Source: Candidatus Kapaibacterium sp. (lineage in GTDB: Bacteria > Bacteroidota > Ignavibacteria > Kapaibacteriales > UBA2268). From it: a stretch of DNA of 38,302 nucleotides. The notes beneath the pieces are model-generated. The model was not told the DNA's origin, searched no databases, and saw nothing but the letters and a program-made list of their open reading frames with translations. The position numbers were made by a program, and so were the translations under genes. Shown one piece after another: positions 18,205-27,361 of the stretch. Position 1 is the first letter of the stretch; every line of letters begins with the position of its first letter. Location: assembly GCA_026390695.1 (NCBI GenBank), contig JAPLFL010000096.1:1-38302 (forward strand). Reading direction: 5' to 3'.

Positions 18205-18651
18205 ATGATCATTAAAATTAATAATAAAGACTATGACCTTAATATCGATCCTAATATGCCGCTGCTCTGGGTTTTGAGGGATATTCTCGGTTTAACCGGC
18301 ACAAAATACGGATGCGGTGTGGGCGATTGTGGCTCCTGCATGGTGCTTGTAGATTCAGTTGCACGGAAATCATGTATTTTACCAGTTTCGCAAATTGTAG
18401 GGAAGAGCATCACAACTATCGAAGGATTGTCTTCTGACGCAAGCCACATAGTGCAGAAAGCATGGATCGAAGCAGGTGTCCCGCAATGTGGCTATTGCCA
18501 GCCCGGGCAAATAATGAGCGCTGTAGGGCTGCTAATTGCCATTCCTAAACCAACTGACGATGATATTAATAATGCAATGAGCGCTAATATTTGCCGTTGT
18601 GGAACATATAGTCGAATCAGAGCTGCTATTCACATTGCTGCGAAAGGATAA
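18205..18651 (+). CDS. Molybdenum hydroxylase small subunit, two 2Fe-2S clusters (IorA/CoxS-like)
   Basis: 148 aa, the small electron-transfer subunit of xanthine-dehydrogenase-family hydroxylases, closest by eye to isoquinoline 1-oxidoreductase alpha. The plant-type ferredoxin cluster is Cys37/42/45/57 (CGVGDCGSC). The second cluster is Cys95/98 (QCGYCQPG) and Cys130/132 (NICRCGTY). It moves electrons from the Mo site of the large subunit. It has no signal peptide, so any export must be piggy-back with the Tat-bearing large subunit. I chose ATG 18205, with AGGT at 18194-18197, over an in-frame TTG five codons upstream. The stop is 4 bp before the large-subunit ATG. Confidence 0.92.
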   Translation: MIIKINNKDYDLNIDPNMPLLWVLRDILGLTGTKYGCGVGDCGSCMVLVDSVARKSCILPVSQIVGKSITTIEGLSSDASHIVQKAWIEAGVPQCGYCQPGQIMSAVGLLIAIPKPTDDDINNAMSANICRCGTYSRIRAAIHIAAKG

Positions 18652-18655
18652 GGAA

Positions 18656-21004
18656 ATGGAAAATTATCAAAATACAGAATCAGTCAATACCCGTAGGAAT
18701 TTTTTACTTCAGATTTCTACTCTTGGCACCGGATTAATTTTAAGTGGTTTAATTCCAGCGAATCAGGCTTTAGCTCAACTTATTAAAGAAAAAAACGAAA
18801 TTCAGAGTTTTATACCTAATGTATGGCTGGAAGTGCAGTCAGACAATACTGTCATTATTACGATCGGGCAATCAGAATTAGGGCAAGGTACACGTACATC
18901 GCTTGCAATGGCTGTGGCAGATGAAATGGATGCAGACTGGGCAAATGTGAAAATTGTTCAGGGGAATGCAAGTAATGCTAAATATGGCTCCCAGTCAACC
19001 GGAGGCTCAAGTAGCATAACCGGTAAACTGACGATTATGCGCCAAGCAGGAGCTACAGCACGTGCAATGTTTATTACTGCAGCAGCACAGACATGGAATA
19101 TTGCTGAAAGCGCATGTAAGGCTGATGCAGGATATATTTTAGAAATTGCCGGATCCAGAAAATTATCTTATGGTGATTTATCTACAAAGGCTGCTACCCT
19201 GCCTGTACCAACGAATTTAACTTTAAAAACCGCTAAAGATTTTAAATATATAGGATCATCAAAGCCGGTCTTTGATTGTGCCGATATTGTAATGGGAAAG
19301 ACAGAATTTGGAATCGATGCCAAAGTAACAGGCTTGAAATATGCTATGGCAGCCTTCCCACCGACAATAGGTGCATCAGTTAAATCTTACGATGATACCG
19401 ATACATTAAAGATTCCCGGAGTTCTTAAAACTTTTAAAGCTGCAGGTGGAGTTGCTGTGGTGGCTGATAATACTTATGCAGCAATGCAAGGAGTTGAAGC
19501 TTTGAAAATTTCCTGGAATATGGGTAGCAATACCGGATTAAATTCAGATGTTATTTATAAATCTCTGACCGATAAAATTGGAACACTCGATTCACTGCCC
19601 GGAAACACTATAAAAACTTTGGAAGCTACATATCAGGTGCCATTTTTAGCTCATGCTCCGATGGAACCGATGAACTGCACGGTTAATATCCAAGGTACAA
19701 CGTGTGAAGTATGGGTATCAAGTCAGGACAGCCAGTCGGTACAAGCAACAGTTGCAAGTGCCACTGGAATTAGCGCTGCTAATGTGACTGTACATAGCTG
19801 TTTATCCGGTGGTGGATTTGGTCGCCGGTCAAATGTTGATTACGCCAATTATGCAGCCTCTATAGCCAAGCAAAGCGGTTATCCAATCAAATTTTTATAT
19901 TCTCGAAAAAATGATATTCAGCGTGATAATTCTAATCGTCCAGCCAGTGTTCATGCGCTTAAAGCAGGATTAGACACTTCAGGAAAAATAACGGGTTGGG
20001 TTCATCGGGGGATTTATGCCGGTGGGGGCAGTGTTGGTTCGCCACCATATAGCCTTCCAAGCCCGAAAAATTATCAGGATGCCGGAAATACAACTGTTCC
20101 CACGGGGGCATGGCGCTCCGTTTCCGCTTCTCAATGTGTTTTTGCGATTGAATGTTTTATTGATGAAATTGCTTTAGCAGCCGCTAAAGACCCTCTTGAT
20201 TTTCGATTGGGAATATCAAACAACTCAAGGGTAACTGCCGTTCTTAATGAGCTCAAAACCCGCTCTAACTGGACTAATCCGCTTCCAAAAGGATCAGGCC
20301 GCGGAGTCTCAATTTTTTCGGGATGGGGTGGATATTGCGGACATGTGGTTGAAGTTACGGTTAATAATGGGATACTGAAGGTAGATCGAGCAATTTGCGT
20401 GGTCGATGTTGGATTTGCACTCAATCTATTTACAATTGAATCTCAAATGATGGGCGGAATAATAGATGGCTTGTCAACTGCAACCAGAGCGGAAATAACT
20501 ATTGCTGCCGGAGCAGTTGAACAAACAGGTTATGGAGATTTCCAGTGGTTCCGCATGAATGAAGCTCCTAAAATTGAAGTGTATATTATTCACACCGGCA
20601 CCAGTCCGAGTGGAGTTGGAGAGCTTGGCTTCCCAACTGTGACTCCGGCTCTATGTAATGCTATTTATAATGCAATTGGAGTGCGTATTCGTCGTTTGCC
20701 AATTTCTTATACGGAATTAAAATCAACTTCGGTAAAGGAAGAAATAAATAGGGATTTGATTAAGGTCAATCCAAATCCTTTTGGAAATGAAATTAATATT
20801 GATTTGACCAATGTTGAAAAATTAGGGCAATTAGAATGTAAAATTTATGACATATCGGGTAATCTTATATATATGTCGTCATTTCCACAAAATTTTATGG
20901 CTAATAATTATTCAATTGATTCAAGTAATTTTATTTCCGGTACTTATATTTTGAGAATAAGTACAGCTAATAAGCATTATACAGCAAAGATACAAAAAGT
21001 TTAA
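18656..21004 (+). CDS. Molybdenum hydroxylase large subunit (IorB-like) with Tat signal and T9SS sorting tail
   Basis: 782 aa. The twin-arginine signal TRRNFL (Arg13-14) with a hydrophobic core to about 41 is typical of IorB-type subunits. The molybdopterin-binding body (about 50-690) shows GQSELGQGT (71-79), QSTGGSSS (113-120), SGGGFGRR (384-391), VPTGAWRSV (481-489) and GVGELGFP (653-660), where Glu656 is the expected catalytic base. The family hydroxylates N-heterocycles or aldehydes using water; the substrate here is unknown. After residue about 700 there is an extra T9SS type A domain (VNPNPFGNEINIDL, IYDISGNLIYM, SGTYILRIST) that IorB proteins normally lack. ATG 18656 was chosen for its ATAAGGAA ribosome site, rather than an in-frame GTG at 18599 inside the small-subunit gene. 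The pair forms a two-gene operon ended by a hairpin. Confidence 0.92.
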   Translation: MENYQNTESVNTRRNFLLQISTLGTGLILSGLIPANQALAQLIKEKNEIQSFIPNVWLEVQSDNTVIITIGQSELGQGTRTSLAMAVADEMDADWANVKIVQGNASNAKYGSQSTGGSSSITGKLTIMRQAGATARAMFITAAAQTWNIAESACKADAGYILEIAGSRKLSYGDLSTKAATLPVPTNLTLKTAKDFKYIGSSKPVFDCADIVMGKTEFGIDAKVTGLKYAMAAFPPTIGASVKSYDDTDTLKIPGVLKTFKAAGGVAVVADNTYAAMQGVEALKISWNMGSNTGLNSDVIYKSLTDKIGTLDSLPGNTIKTLEATYQVPFLAHAPMEPMNCTVNIQGTTCEVWVSSQDSQSVQATVASATGISAANVTVHSCLSGGGFGRRSNVDYANYAASIAKQSGYPIKFLYSRKNDIQRDNSNRPASVHALKAGLDTSGKITGWVHRGIYAGGGSVGSPPYSLPSPKNYQDAGNTTVPTGAWRSVSASQCVFAIECFIDEIALAAAKDPLDFRLGISNNSRVTAVLNELKTRSNWTNPLPKGSGRGVSIFSGWGGYCGHVVEVTVNNGILKVDRAICVVDVGFALNLFTIESQMMGGIIDGLSTATRAEITIAAGAVEQTGYGDFQWFRMNEAPKIEVYIIHTGTSPSGVGELGFPTVTPALCNAIYNAIGVRIRRLPISYTELKSTSVKEEINRDLIKVNPNPFGNEINIDLTNVEKLGQLECKIYDISGNLIYMSSFPQNFMANNYSIDSSNFISGTYILRISTANKHYTAKIQKV

Positions 21005-21024
21005 ATTTTTTTAAATTCGTCAAA

Positions 21025-21055
21025 GCTTGAATAAATAGACCTATTCAGGCTTTTT
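21025..21055 (+). terminator. Terminator of the molybdenum hydroxylase operon
   Basis: The stem GCTTGAATA (21025-21033) pairs with TATTCAGGC (21042-21050), 9 bp with one G-T wobble and an 8-base loop, followed by TTTTT. Confidence 0.8.
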
Positions 21056-21617
21056 CATGCTGAAAGCCTTAAAAAGCAGAAGATTTTGTGGCGATTATTA
21101 AAATCAATTTCAAAAGATAAATTAATTTATAATAATTTATTCCGGAATATCTATTTTAAGATATTTTTATTTTCATATTTTATTTTAGGCTAACAACCGA
21201 GAAATTAAGTGGAAAAACCTAAGCAAAAATACTGAAAATTAAGTTTTGGTATTAAGTTTTTTAGGAAAAAGACGATATGAAGTTTATGTAAATTAAACGA
21301 GAAATATTGAGGAAAATAGTTGGCATAAGGATTGAAATAATAAGTGTGTAGGTCGATTAAATGTGGGTTTTGAAGGGTTTTGTGATCAATATTGTACAAC
21401 ATAAGAAGAAGTGGCTAAAATATTCGCCGATTTACGAATTGGTGAAAAAAAAGGAATTGGATATGAAGATTTTTACTAAAGTTTTAATTTTTATTTGACG
21501 ATAATGATAATGTCGAAGGATTTTTTTTTGGATAAGATGACTTTGAATATGATAAATAAAATAAATAATAACAAACGCCACAACGGAAGTGGTTTTACAA
21601 ACTATTATGGAGGATGT

Positions 21618-21745
21618 ATGCAACAACCAGTACTGCCTGTGATTCGATCACCTGGTTAAACCAACGGAATGGCACGGCTAAGTGTAGCTGCAAACCTTTG
21701 CTAATGGAATAAAAAATTCCTTTTGAATATATAAGTAAATTAATT
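21618..21745 (+). promoter_or_regulatory. Possible structured 5' leader of the giant surface-protein operon
   Basis: Several hairpins lie in a row just before the 1845-aa gene. AACCAG pairs with CTGGTT (about 21624-21656) and encloses GTGAT with ATCAC. CGGCTA/TAGCTG closes an AGTG loop (about 21674-21690). GGAAT/ATTCC closes an AAAAA loop (about 21706-21720), followed by TTTTG like a weak terminator. The sequence is less AT-rich than the DNA around it. I could not match it to a known riboswitch class, so the role is a guess. Confidence 0.35.
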
Positions 21746-21768
21746 ACAAACTAATTTAGGTAAGTAAA

Positions 21769-24700
21769 ATGAAAACTAAAAAGAATTATACTCAATTCTG
21801 GGTATTTCTTGCAATGCTGTTTGTCTTTGTGGGCGTGCAGCAGGCTTATTCCGCTGCTAAAACCTTTACAACTGCTGGAACAGACAATAAATGGTCAACT
21901 GCAGCTAACTGGAGTGGCAGTTCGTTACCAACTACTTCAGACGATATTACCATTCCAACCGGTCAGACCTGTTTGGTTGATGGAAATTATTCTGTACAAT
22001 TTGTAACCTTAGCTGGTACAGCCGTTCTTAAACCGGCTTCCGGCGGTACTTACACCTTAACCGTAACTACGGCTACTGGTGGTATTGGTATTGACATGGG
22101 TGGCGTCGGTACTACATTAAGTGCGACTAACGGCGCTGGTAGGTTAAATATAGTAATGGCTGGTACCACTACACAAGATATTAAAACTTATGTAGCATCC
22201 CAGTTCAGTGTTTATGATTTTACTGTGTCATCAGGCGCAATAGTTACTTATTCGCAAGATTTTCAAGCTGAAGTCTATGGGAATTTTACTGTTCAGGGAA
22301 CAGGATCATTCATTCAGACAGTAACAACAAATGCGACAAGTAAAATTCAATTTAATAATGCAAATACTGTAATTACAAAATCAACAACCGGTACTTTAAC
22401 CTTCGGATCAATTCAATTTGCTGCAACTGCTTCAAATTGTTCTACTGCTTCGGACTTTACTGTAAGGGGTGATGTTGTTCTTCTTTCAGGAGCAAAATTC
22501 CATGCTTCTGCAGGAACAATTACAATGACTGCTGCTACTAATGCAAGTGTAATTACAAACACTTCAACAAATACTTATGCAGACTTAGGATTTTTTAATT
22601 TATCATTAGTTTCTGCAAATGCTATAACTAATGCAACTCCGTTTACAATTGCAGGTAATTTTGTTAATAATGGTGCAGCATTTACTTGTTCTGCAGGTTC
22701 TGTTATTTGGTTTAACAATACTGCATCTGTTAACAGTCCTCGTACAATAACTAATCCGGGTGGAGCAATCACATTCTTTACTATTAAAGTCGCTGATGGA
22801 TCGCACGTTGAAACTGCGGTTTCTTTCGCCATTATCGGACAGGCAGCAACAGCAACCCAAGGCTTGTTTGTTTTTGGTACAGGCTCATTTAAAGCAACAG
22901 CTGGTACGATTACTTTCAGTGAAGTAACTGCTGCAGCTTCTGATGCTGTTATCAGTTGTTCTTCTCAAGGTACTCTTGAATTTTTCAATTTAGCTCAGAC
23001 TGCAAGTGCAAATAACTCAGTTATTACCTCATCGAAATTTACAATTAAAGCTAACTTTACTGTTGGTGCTGCCTCAAGTTTTGTAGCAAGTACACCTTCT
23101 GAAGTTATCTTTGATAATGACGGTAGTTTAACAAATGAAATCACATGCGCAGCTGGTTCAGTTGTTACTTTTTATAGTTTAACTCTTGCTGATCATAAAT
23201 CTCAGGATCCTACAAAATATACCAAAGTCAGAGCAAATTTAGTTGGTGCTTTAGCGATGACTATTAGTGGTAACTTAAATGTTTATGGTAACAGTTTCTT
23301 TGATGCTACTAACGGAACTACATTAGCAACTACTGTTACTTTTGCAGGTGCTACAACAAAGAATATTGTGAACAATGCAAGCAGAGATCATTTAGTATTT
23401 TACAATTTGACTATTGCAAATACAGCTTCAAACGTTGTAAATACACAATCAGATTTTAAAGTAACTCGTATTTTAAGTACTGTTGTCGGTGGCGCCGGTA
23501 AATTAGTTGCCAGTGGAAATAGTACAATCGAATTAACACATACAGATCCTTTAACTTCTGCAGGCGCAGCTAATACTGTATTTCAGAATTTATTATTATC
23601 AGGAGCAGTTGTTGCAACTACTGCTTATGATTGTTATATAAAAGGTGATTTGACAGTGTTAACAAGTGCAGATTTAGATGGTGTTGCAAGTGTGATTACC
23701 TTCAACGGTACACAGGGACAGTCAATTACAGCAACATCGACCACCTTTAGGGATGTTACAATTAACAATACTTTTGGTATTGTTTTAAAGAGCGATATGT
23801 CCTTATATGGAACACTTACAATAACAAATGGAAATCTTGATATAAATGGTGATAATGTAATTACACTTACAACTACAACAAGTGCATTATCGGATGCTTC
23901 CGGAAAAACCATTATCAATTCCAAACCACAAGGCGTAGGTTATTTAACTACAGCTCCAGCTGGCGTTGCCACAGTCGCTGCAAGTTTAATTTCCTTAGGA
24001 TTTACTGGTGCCTCCGGTGCTTTAGTTGCCGGTGAATATGCACGTGTTTACTATCGTAGTTATAATATTAGCGGAAAAGCATCTGTATCTAAGGTTTATT
24101 ATCTTAGTGCAAACGCTGGAGCTCGTACAATAACCGGTTTCAAATTCTATGATTCTGAGGTCGGAACAAATAATATTTCCAATTTATCTTTATATAAAAC
24201 AACTTTTGCTAACGCAGCAGTTGATACCTTGGAATATACATCCGCAGCTAATGGATGGTTTAAATTTGTTGCAACCGGTGGTACAGTTTCTGTTGCCACT
24301 ACTCCAACTAATTATTACAACATTACAGCTGGTGCAACTGCAATACCAGCCGCTGCTTTTGTTACAATGGTTGAAGAATTTGCAAAAATCAGATCATTAC
24401 CAGAAACTTCAATTGATCCTTTGAAGAAACTTGCCGGAAGTCCTTTATTAGCCGGATCAACAACAAAATCAATTTTAAGTTTTGGTATTACTGCTACTGG
24501 TGTGAATTCTGTATTCAAAACTATGACAATTAACCTGAGCAGAGATCCTTCAGGAATTTTAAAGAATTTCAAATTCTTTAGTGTTACTGCCGCAAATATA
24601 ACAAATGCTGCTACAGTATCAGCAGATGCTATTGGTGGAGCTGCCGTGCAAACAGGAACATTAGTTCAAAGTGGAAGTCTTATTACCGTTACAGGTATTG

Positions 24701-27306
24701 CTACAACTCTCACCGCTGGAACTACAATATATTTCTATTTGACAGCCGATGTTGAATCGACAGTTGGTTCATCAACTCCAAATATTTACGCATACTTTAC
24801 AAATTCAAATCTTTCAGTAGATTATACAACAGTATCGAATGTAAGTATGACAGGAACTAATTATTCCTTTACTGCAAATCAGGTTACGCTTGGCTCAGGA
24901 AATGCTCCAACAGCAGGTCCAATTGAAAAAGGTGCCACAGCTCAAAAAATCTATGGTTTTAAAGTAATCGGAAGTGATTATACAATTTCCAATAGTATGA
25001 CAAGCGTAATTATCAATGCAAGTCTTTCTAATGGTGCTCTTACAACAGATTATACTAATTTTAAATTATATAATGATCTTAACAAAAATGGGATTATTGA
25101 TGCAGGAGATGTACAATATGGTTCAACAATTGCAACAATGCCTATAACCGGTGTGTTATCTTTCAACGATGCATCGAATGGTATTATTACAGCGGCAACA
25201 AAAGAAAACTACCTTATGGTTGTTGATGTTGCTTCTGGTGCAGCAAGCAATAGCGTTATTCAATGCCAGATTACCTCTTATGCAGATGTGACTGTATCTC
25301 CAGCTTCAATAGCTGCAGGTGGACCTTTTTATGGTAATCCGATGACAGTCAGAGCAGCTGATGTGCCAACCAAATTGGAAATTATTGGCTTCTCACTTCA
25401 TACTTTAGTTACTGACAAGACCACAACTCAGGTAACCACAGGTTCAAACTGTGATGTTATGATTCAGGCACAAGATGCAACTGGCTATCCTCAGAAAGTT
25501 ACTTCTTCAACCAATCTTGGTTTAAGTATAGTAAGTACCGGTGGTACTGCAATTGGTGGTACAACTACCGGAACAATTGCAAATAATAATTCCACAGCAC
25601 CGGTTATTGCTGGTGTACAGTTTACAAATGCAGTAGGTGAGCAATCATTCAAATTGGTTGTAGCTCCTACATCCGGAATGTTAACCCTAACAAATGCTGA
25701 ACTTAATGGTATTCAGGTATTTGCTACCCAGCCAACAGTATTTCCAAACGGTTTGGCAGTAACAAATATCGGCCCAACAGGTGCTGATATTGCCTGGACT
25801 CAAGGTGCAGCAGGTGTTTCTGAAATACTTGTACTAAAAGATGGCAGCTATCCTACATCACCAACAGACGGAATCCAATATAATGCTTCGGGTAATTTTT
25901 CTACCCCAAATGCAACAAACGGTACAACCGGAACTGGCTGTGTTGTTGTTTATGATGGTAACGTTGCAGCTCAAGCAGTAACAGTAAGTGGTTTAACCGC
26001 AGGTCATACATACTATGCACAGGCATTCCCTTATAATGGTTTGAACTATGGAACAAATTATTTAGTTGATTATTCAGCAGCTCAAATGACAGGTAAAGGA
26101 TACTTTACTACATTCTCTTCCGAGCCAACAACTCCTTCATCGGCATTAACTTATACAAATGTAACCCCAACTTCAATGAAAGTTACATGGACAAAAGGAA
26201 ATGGCGCAAAGAGTCTTGTATTAGTTTATGAAGGATCTGCAGTAGCTGTTACTCCTGTTGATACTAATAATTATACAGCAAGCACAGTATATGGAACACT
26301 CTCTTCACGTCTTGTAAGTGCAGGTTCTTATGCTTATGTAGTATATAACGGAACTGGAAATACAGTTGATATAACAGGATTGAAACCATATACACGTTAT
26401 TATTTCGCTATTTATGATTTCAACGGATCAGATTATACAACTAATTATTTAACATCAACATTCGTAACTGGAAATCGTTACACATTATATGCTGAACCAA
26501 CCATTCAGTCTTCTAATTTAACATTTAGTGAAATGACCATCGGTACCAATACTTCTTTAAAAGCAAATTGGACACGTGGTAATGGAACCGGATGTTTATT
26601 ATTAGTTAAAGAAGGATCAGCAATATCTGCAAGTGATTATCCAACTGATGCAACCGTTGAAAATGGTGTATTAACAAATGGTGCATCCGGTCAGGTATTC
26701 GGAACAACAACCGCTCAAGGTAATGCATACATTATGTATGTAGGTAGTACCGGAACAGCAGTTGGTGCTTCACAAGTTGTAACAGGCCTCCAATATGGAC
26801 AGCGTTATTATTTCAAAGTTTTTGAATACAATGGATTCGGAAATGTATTGAATAATGATTTAAGTACAACAGTAATCAACTACATGACAAGCGATGCAAC
26901 AAATAATCCAAACAGCCGTTTAGCTGACGCTTGGGAAGATAATAACACATTAGTAACTGCCAAAAATATGGCTGCCGATGGAACTATCTACTCCGGAATT
27001 ATTAGCGATGCAACAGATGCAGATTGGTTTTCTTTCAGACCAGACTTTGACAATAGCAAAAACAATGTCAGAGTTAAAGTTACAGGCGTACCCAAGAACT
27101 ACACACTTGAGCTCTATACTTCAGCCGGACGTTTATTGCGCCGTTCCAGAGTATTAGGCACAGGCGATGAAGTTATTGTAGTAAATAACATGCCTGTCGG
27201 TGACTACTATATCAAAGTATATAGCGAAGCTGGTGAATATAGTTTGGTTCCGTACAGAGTAACTGCATTGCAGTCAGGCTCTGAATACAGAAGCAATACT
27301 CCATAA
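21769..27306 (+). CDS. Giant secreted repeat protein with fibronectin III domains and a C-terminal PPC-like domain, no T9SS tail
   Basis: 1845 aa. It has a Sec signal peptide (about 1-28, ending QQAYSAA). An N-terminal module (DNKWSTAANWSGSSLPTTSDD) is typical of Bacteroidota surface beta-helix proteins. About residues 130-700 hold repeats of roughly 100 aa with the theme FTI..NF...FVNNG..F.ITFNN, rich in Thr, Ala and Gly, probably a beta-solenoid. Residues about 870-1270 contain two to three beta-sandwich modules with NDLNKNGIIDAGD, a calcium-loop-like motif. Three fibronectin III domains follow (about 1324-1440, 1454-1570, 1577-1700, each with YYFAIYDFNG or similar), then a pre-peptidase-like C-terminal domain (about 1714-1830, with ADWFSF and GDYYIKVYS). 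No catalytic motif is seen. It lacks the type A sorting tail that the following protein has. Probably a surface or matrix structural protein, cotranscribed with the next gene. Confidence 0.75.
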   Translation: MKTKKNYTQFWVFLAMLFVFVGVQQAYSAAKTFTTAGTDNKWSTAANWSGSSLPTTSDDITIPTGQTCLVDGNYSVQFVTLAGTAVLKPASGGTYTLTVTTATGGIGIDMGGVGTTLSATNGAGRLNIVMAGTTTQDIKTYVASQFSVYDFTVSSGAIVTYSQDFQAEVYGNFTVQGTGSFIQTVTTNATSKIQFNNANTVITKSTTGTLTFGSIQFAATASNCSTASDFTVRGDVVLLSGAKFHASAGTITMTAATNASVITNTSTNTYADLGFFNLSLVSANAITNATPFTIAGNFVNNGAAFTCSAGSVIWFNNTASVNSPRTITNPGGAITFFTIKVADGSHVETAVSFAIIGQAATATQGLFVFGTGSFKATAGTITFSEVTAAASDAVISCSSQGTLEFFNLAQTASANNSVITSSKFTIKANFTVGAASSFVASTPSEVIFDNDGSLTNEITCAAGSVVTFYSLTLADHKSQDPTKYTKVRANLVGALAMTISGNLNVYGNSFFDATNGTTLATTVTFAGATTKNIVNNASRDHLVFYNLTIANTASNVVNTQSDFKVTRILSTVVGGAGKLVASGNSTIELTHTDPLTSAGAANTVFQNLLLSGAVVATTAYDCYIKGDLTVLTSADLDGVASVITFNGTQGQSITATSTTFRDVTINNTFGIVLKSDMSLYGTLTITNGNLDINGDNVITLTTTTSALSDASGKTIINSKPQGVGYLTTAPAGVATVAASLISLGFTGASGALVAGEYARVYYRSYNISGKASVSKVYYLSANAGARTITGFKFYDSEVGTNNISNLSLYKTTFANAAVDTLEYTSAANGWFKFVATGGTVSVATTPTNYYNITAGATAIPAAAFVTMVEEFAKIRSLPETSIDPLKKLAGSPLLAGSTTKSILSFGITATGVNSVFKTMTINLSRDPSGILKNFKFFSVTAANITNAATVSADAIGGAAVQTGTLVQSGSLITVTGIATTLTAGTTIYFYLTADVESTVGSSTPNIYAYFTNSNLSVDYTTVSNVSMTGTNYSFTANQVTLGSGNAPTAGPIEKGATAQKIYGFKVIGSDYTISNSMTSVIINASLSNGALTTDYTNFKLYNDLNKNGIIDAGDVQYGSTIATMPITGVLSFNDASNGIITAATKENYLMVVDVASGAASNSVIQCQITSYADVTVSPASIAAGGPFYGNPMTVRAADVPTKLEIIGFSLHTLVTDKTTTQVTTGSNCDVMIQAQDATGYPQKVTSSTNLGLSIVSTGGTAIGGTTTGTIANNNSTAPVIAGVQFTNAVGEQSFKLVVAPTSGMLTLTNAELNGIQVFATQPTVFPNGLAVTNIGPTGADIAWTQGAAGVSEILVLKDGSYPTSPTDGIQYNASGNFSTPNATNGTTGTGCVVVYDGNVAAQAVTVSGLTAGHTYYAQAFPYNGLNYGTNYLVDYSAAQMTGKGYFTTFSSEPTTPSSALTYTNVTPTSMKVTWTKGNGAKSLVLVYEGSAVAVTPVDTNNYTASTVYGTLSSRLVSAGSYAYVVYNGTGNTVDITGLKPYTRYYFAIYDFNGSDYTTNYLTSTFVTGNRYTLYAEPTIQSSNLTFSEMTIGTNTSLKANWTRGNGTGCLLLVKEGSAISASDYPTDATVENGVLTNGASGQVFGTTTAQGNAYIMYVGSTGTAVGASQVVTGLQYGQRYYFKVFEYNGFGNVLNNDLSTTVINYMTSDATNNPNSRLADAWEDNNTLVTAKNMAADGTIYSGIISDATDADWFSFRPDFDNSKNNVRVKVTGVPKNYTLELYTSAGRLLRRSRVLGTGDEVIVVNNMPVGDYYIKVYSEAGEYSLVPYRVTALQSGSEYRSNTP

Positions 27307-27361
27307 TCCGAAAGAAATTAACTAATAAATTAATATTAAAAAACTTTTAAAAGGAAGAAAA

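Larger units (their letters stand above)
21005..21768. other. Long intergenic region
   Basis: 764 bp between the hydroxylase operon and the giant surface-protein genes. It holds the terminator at 21025-21055 and a structured leader candidate (21618-21745). The stretch 21056-21600 is AT-rich, and I see no credible coding frame, RNA gene or repeat in it. Confidence 0.55.

Noticed and set aside
18599-18655. Upstream GTG start for the molybdenum hydroxylase large subunit
   Set aside because: It lies inside the small-subunit gene and would push the Tat signal 19 residues inward; ATG 18656 has a good ribosome site.
21618-21745. c-di-GMP-I, guanidine-II or SAM-II riboswitch
   Set aside because: Short words look similar (CAAACC, ACGG twice, GCTAA), but the full conserved cores and pairings of these classes are not present.
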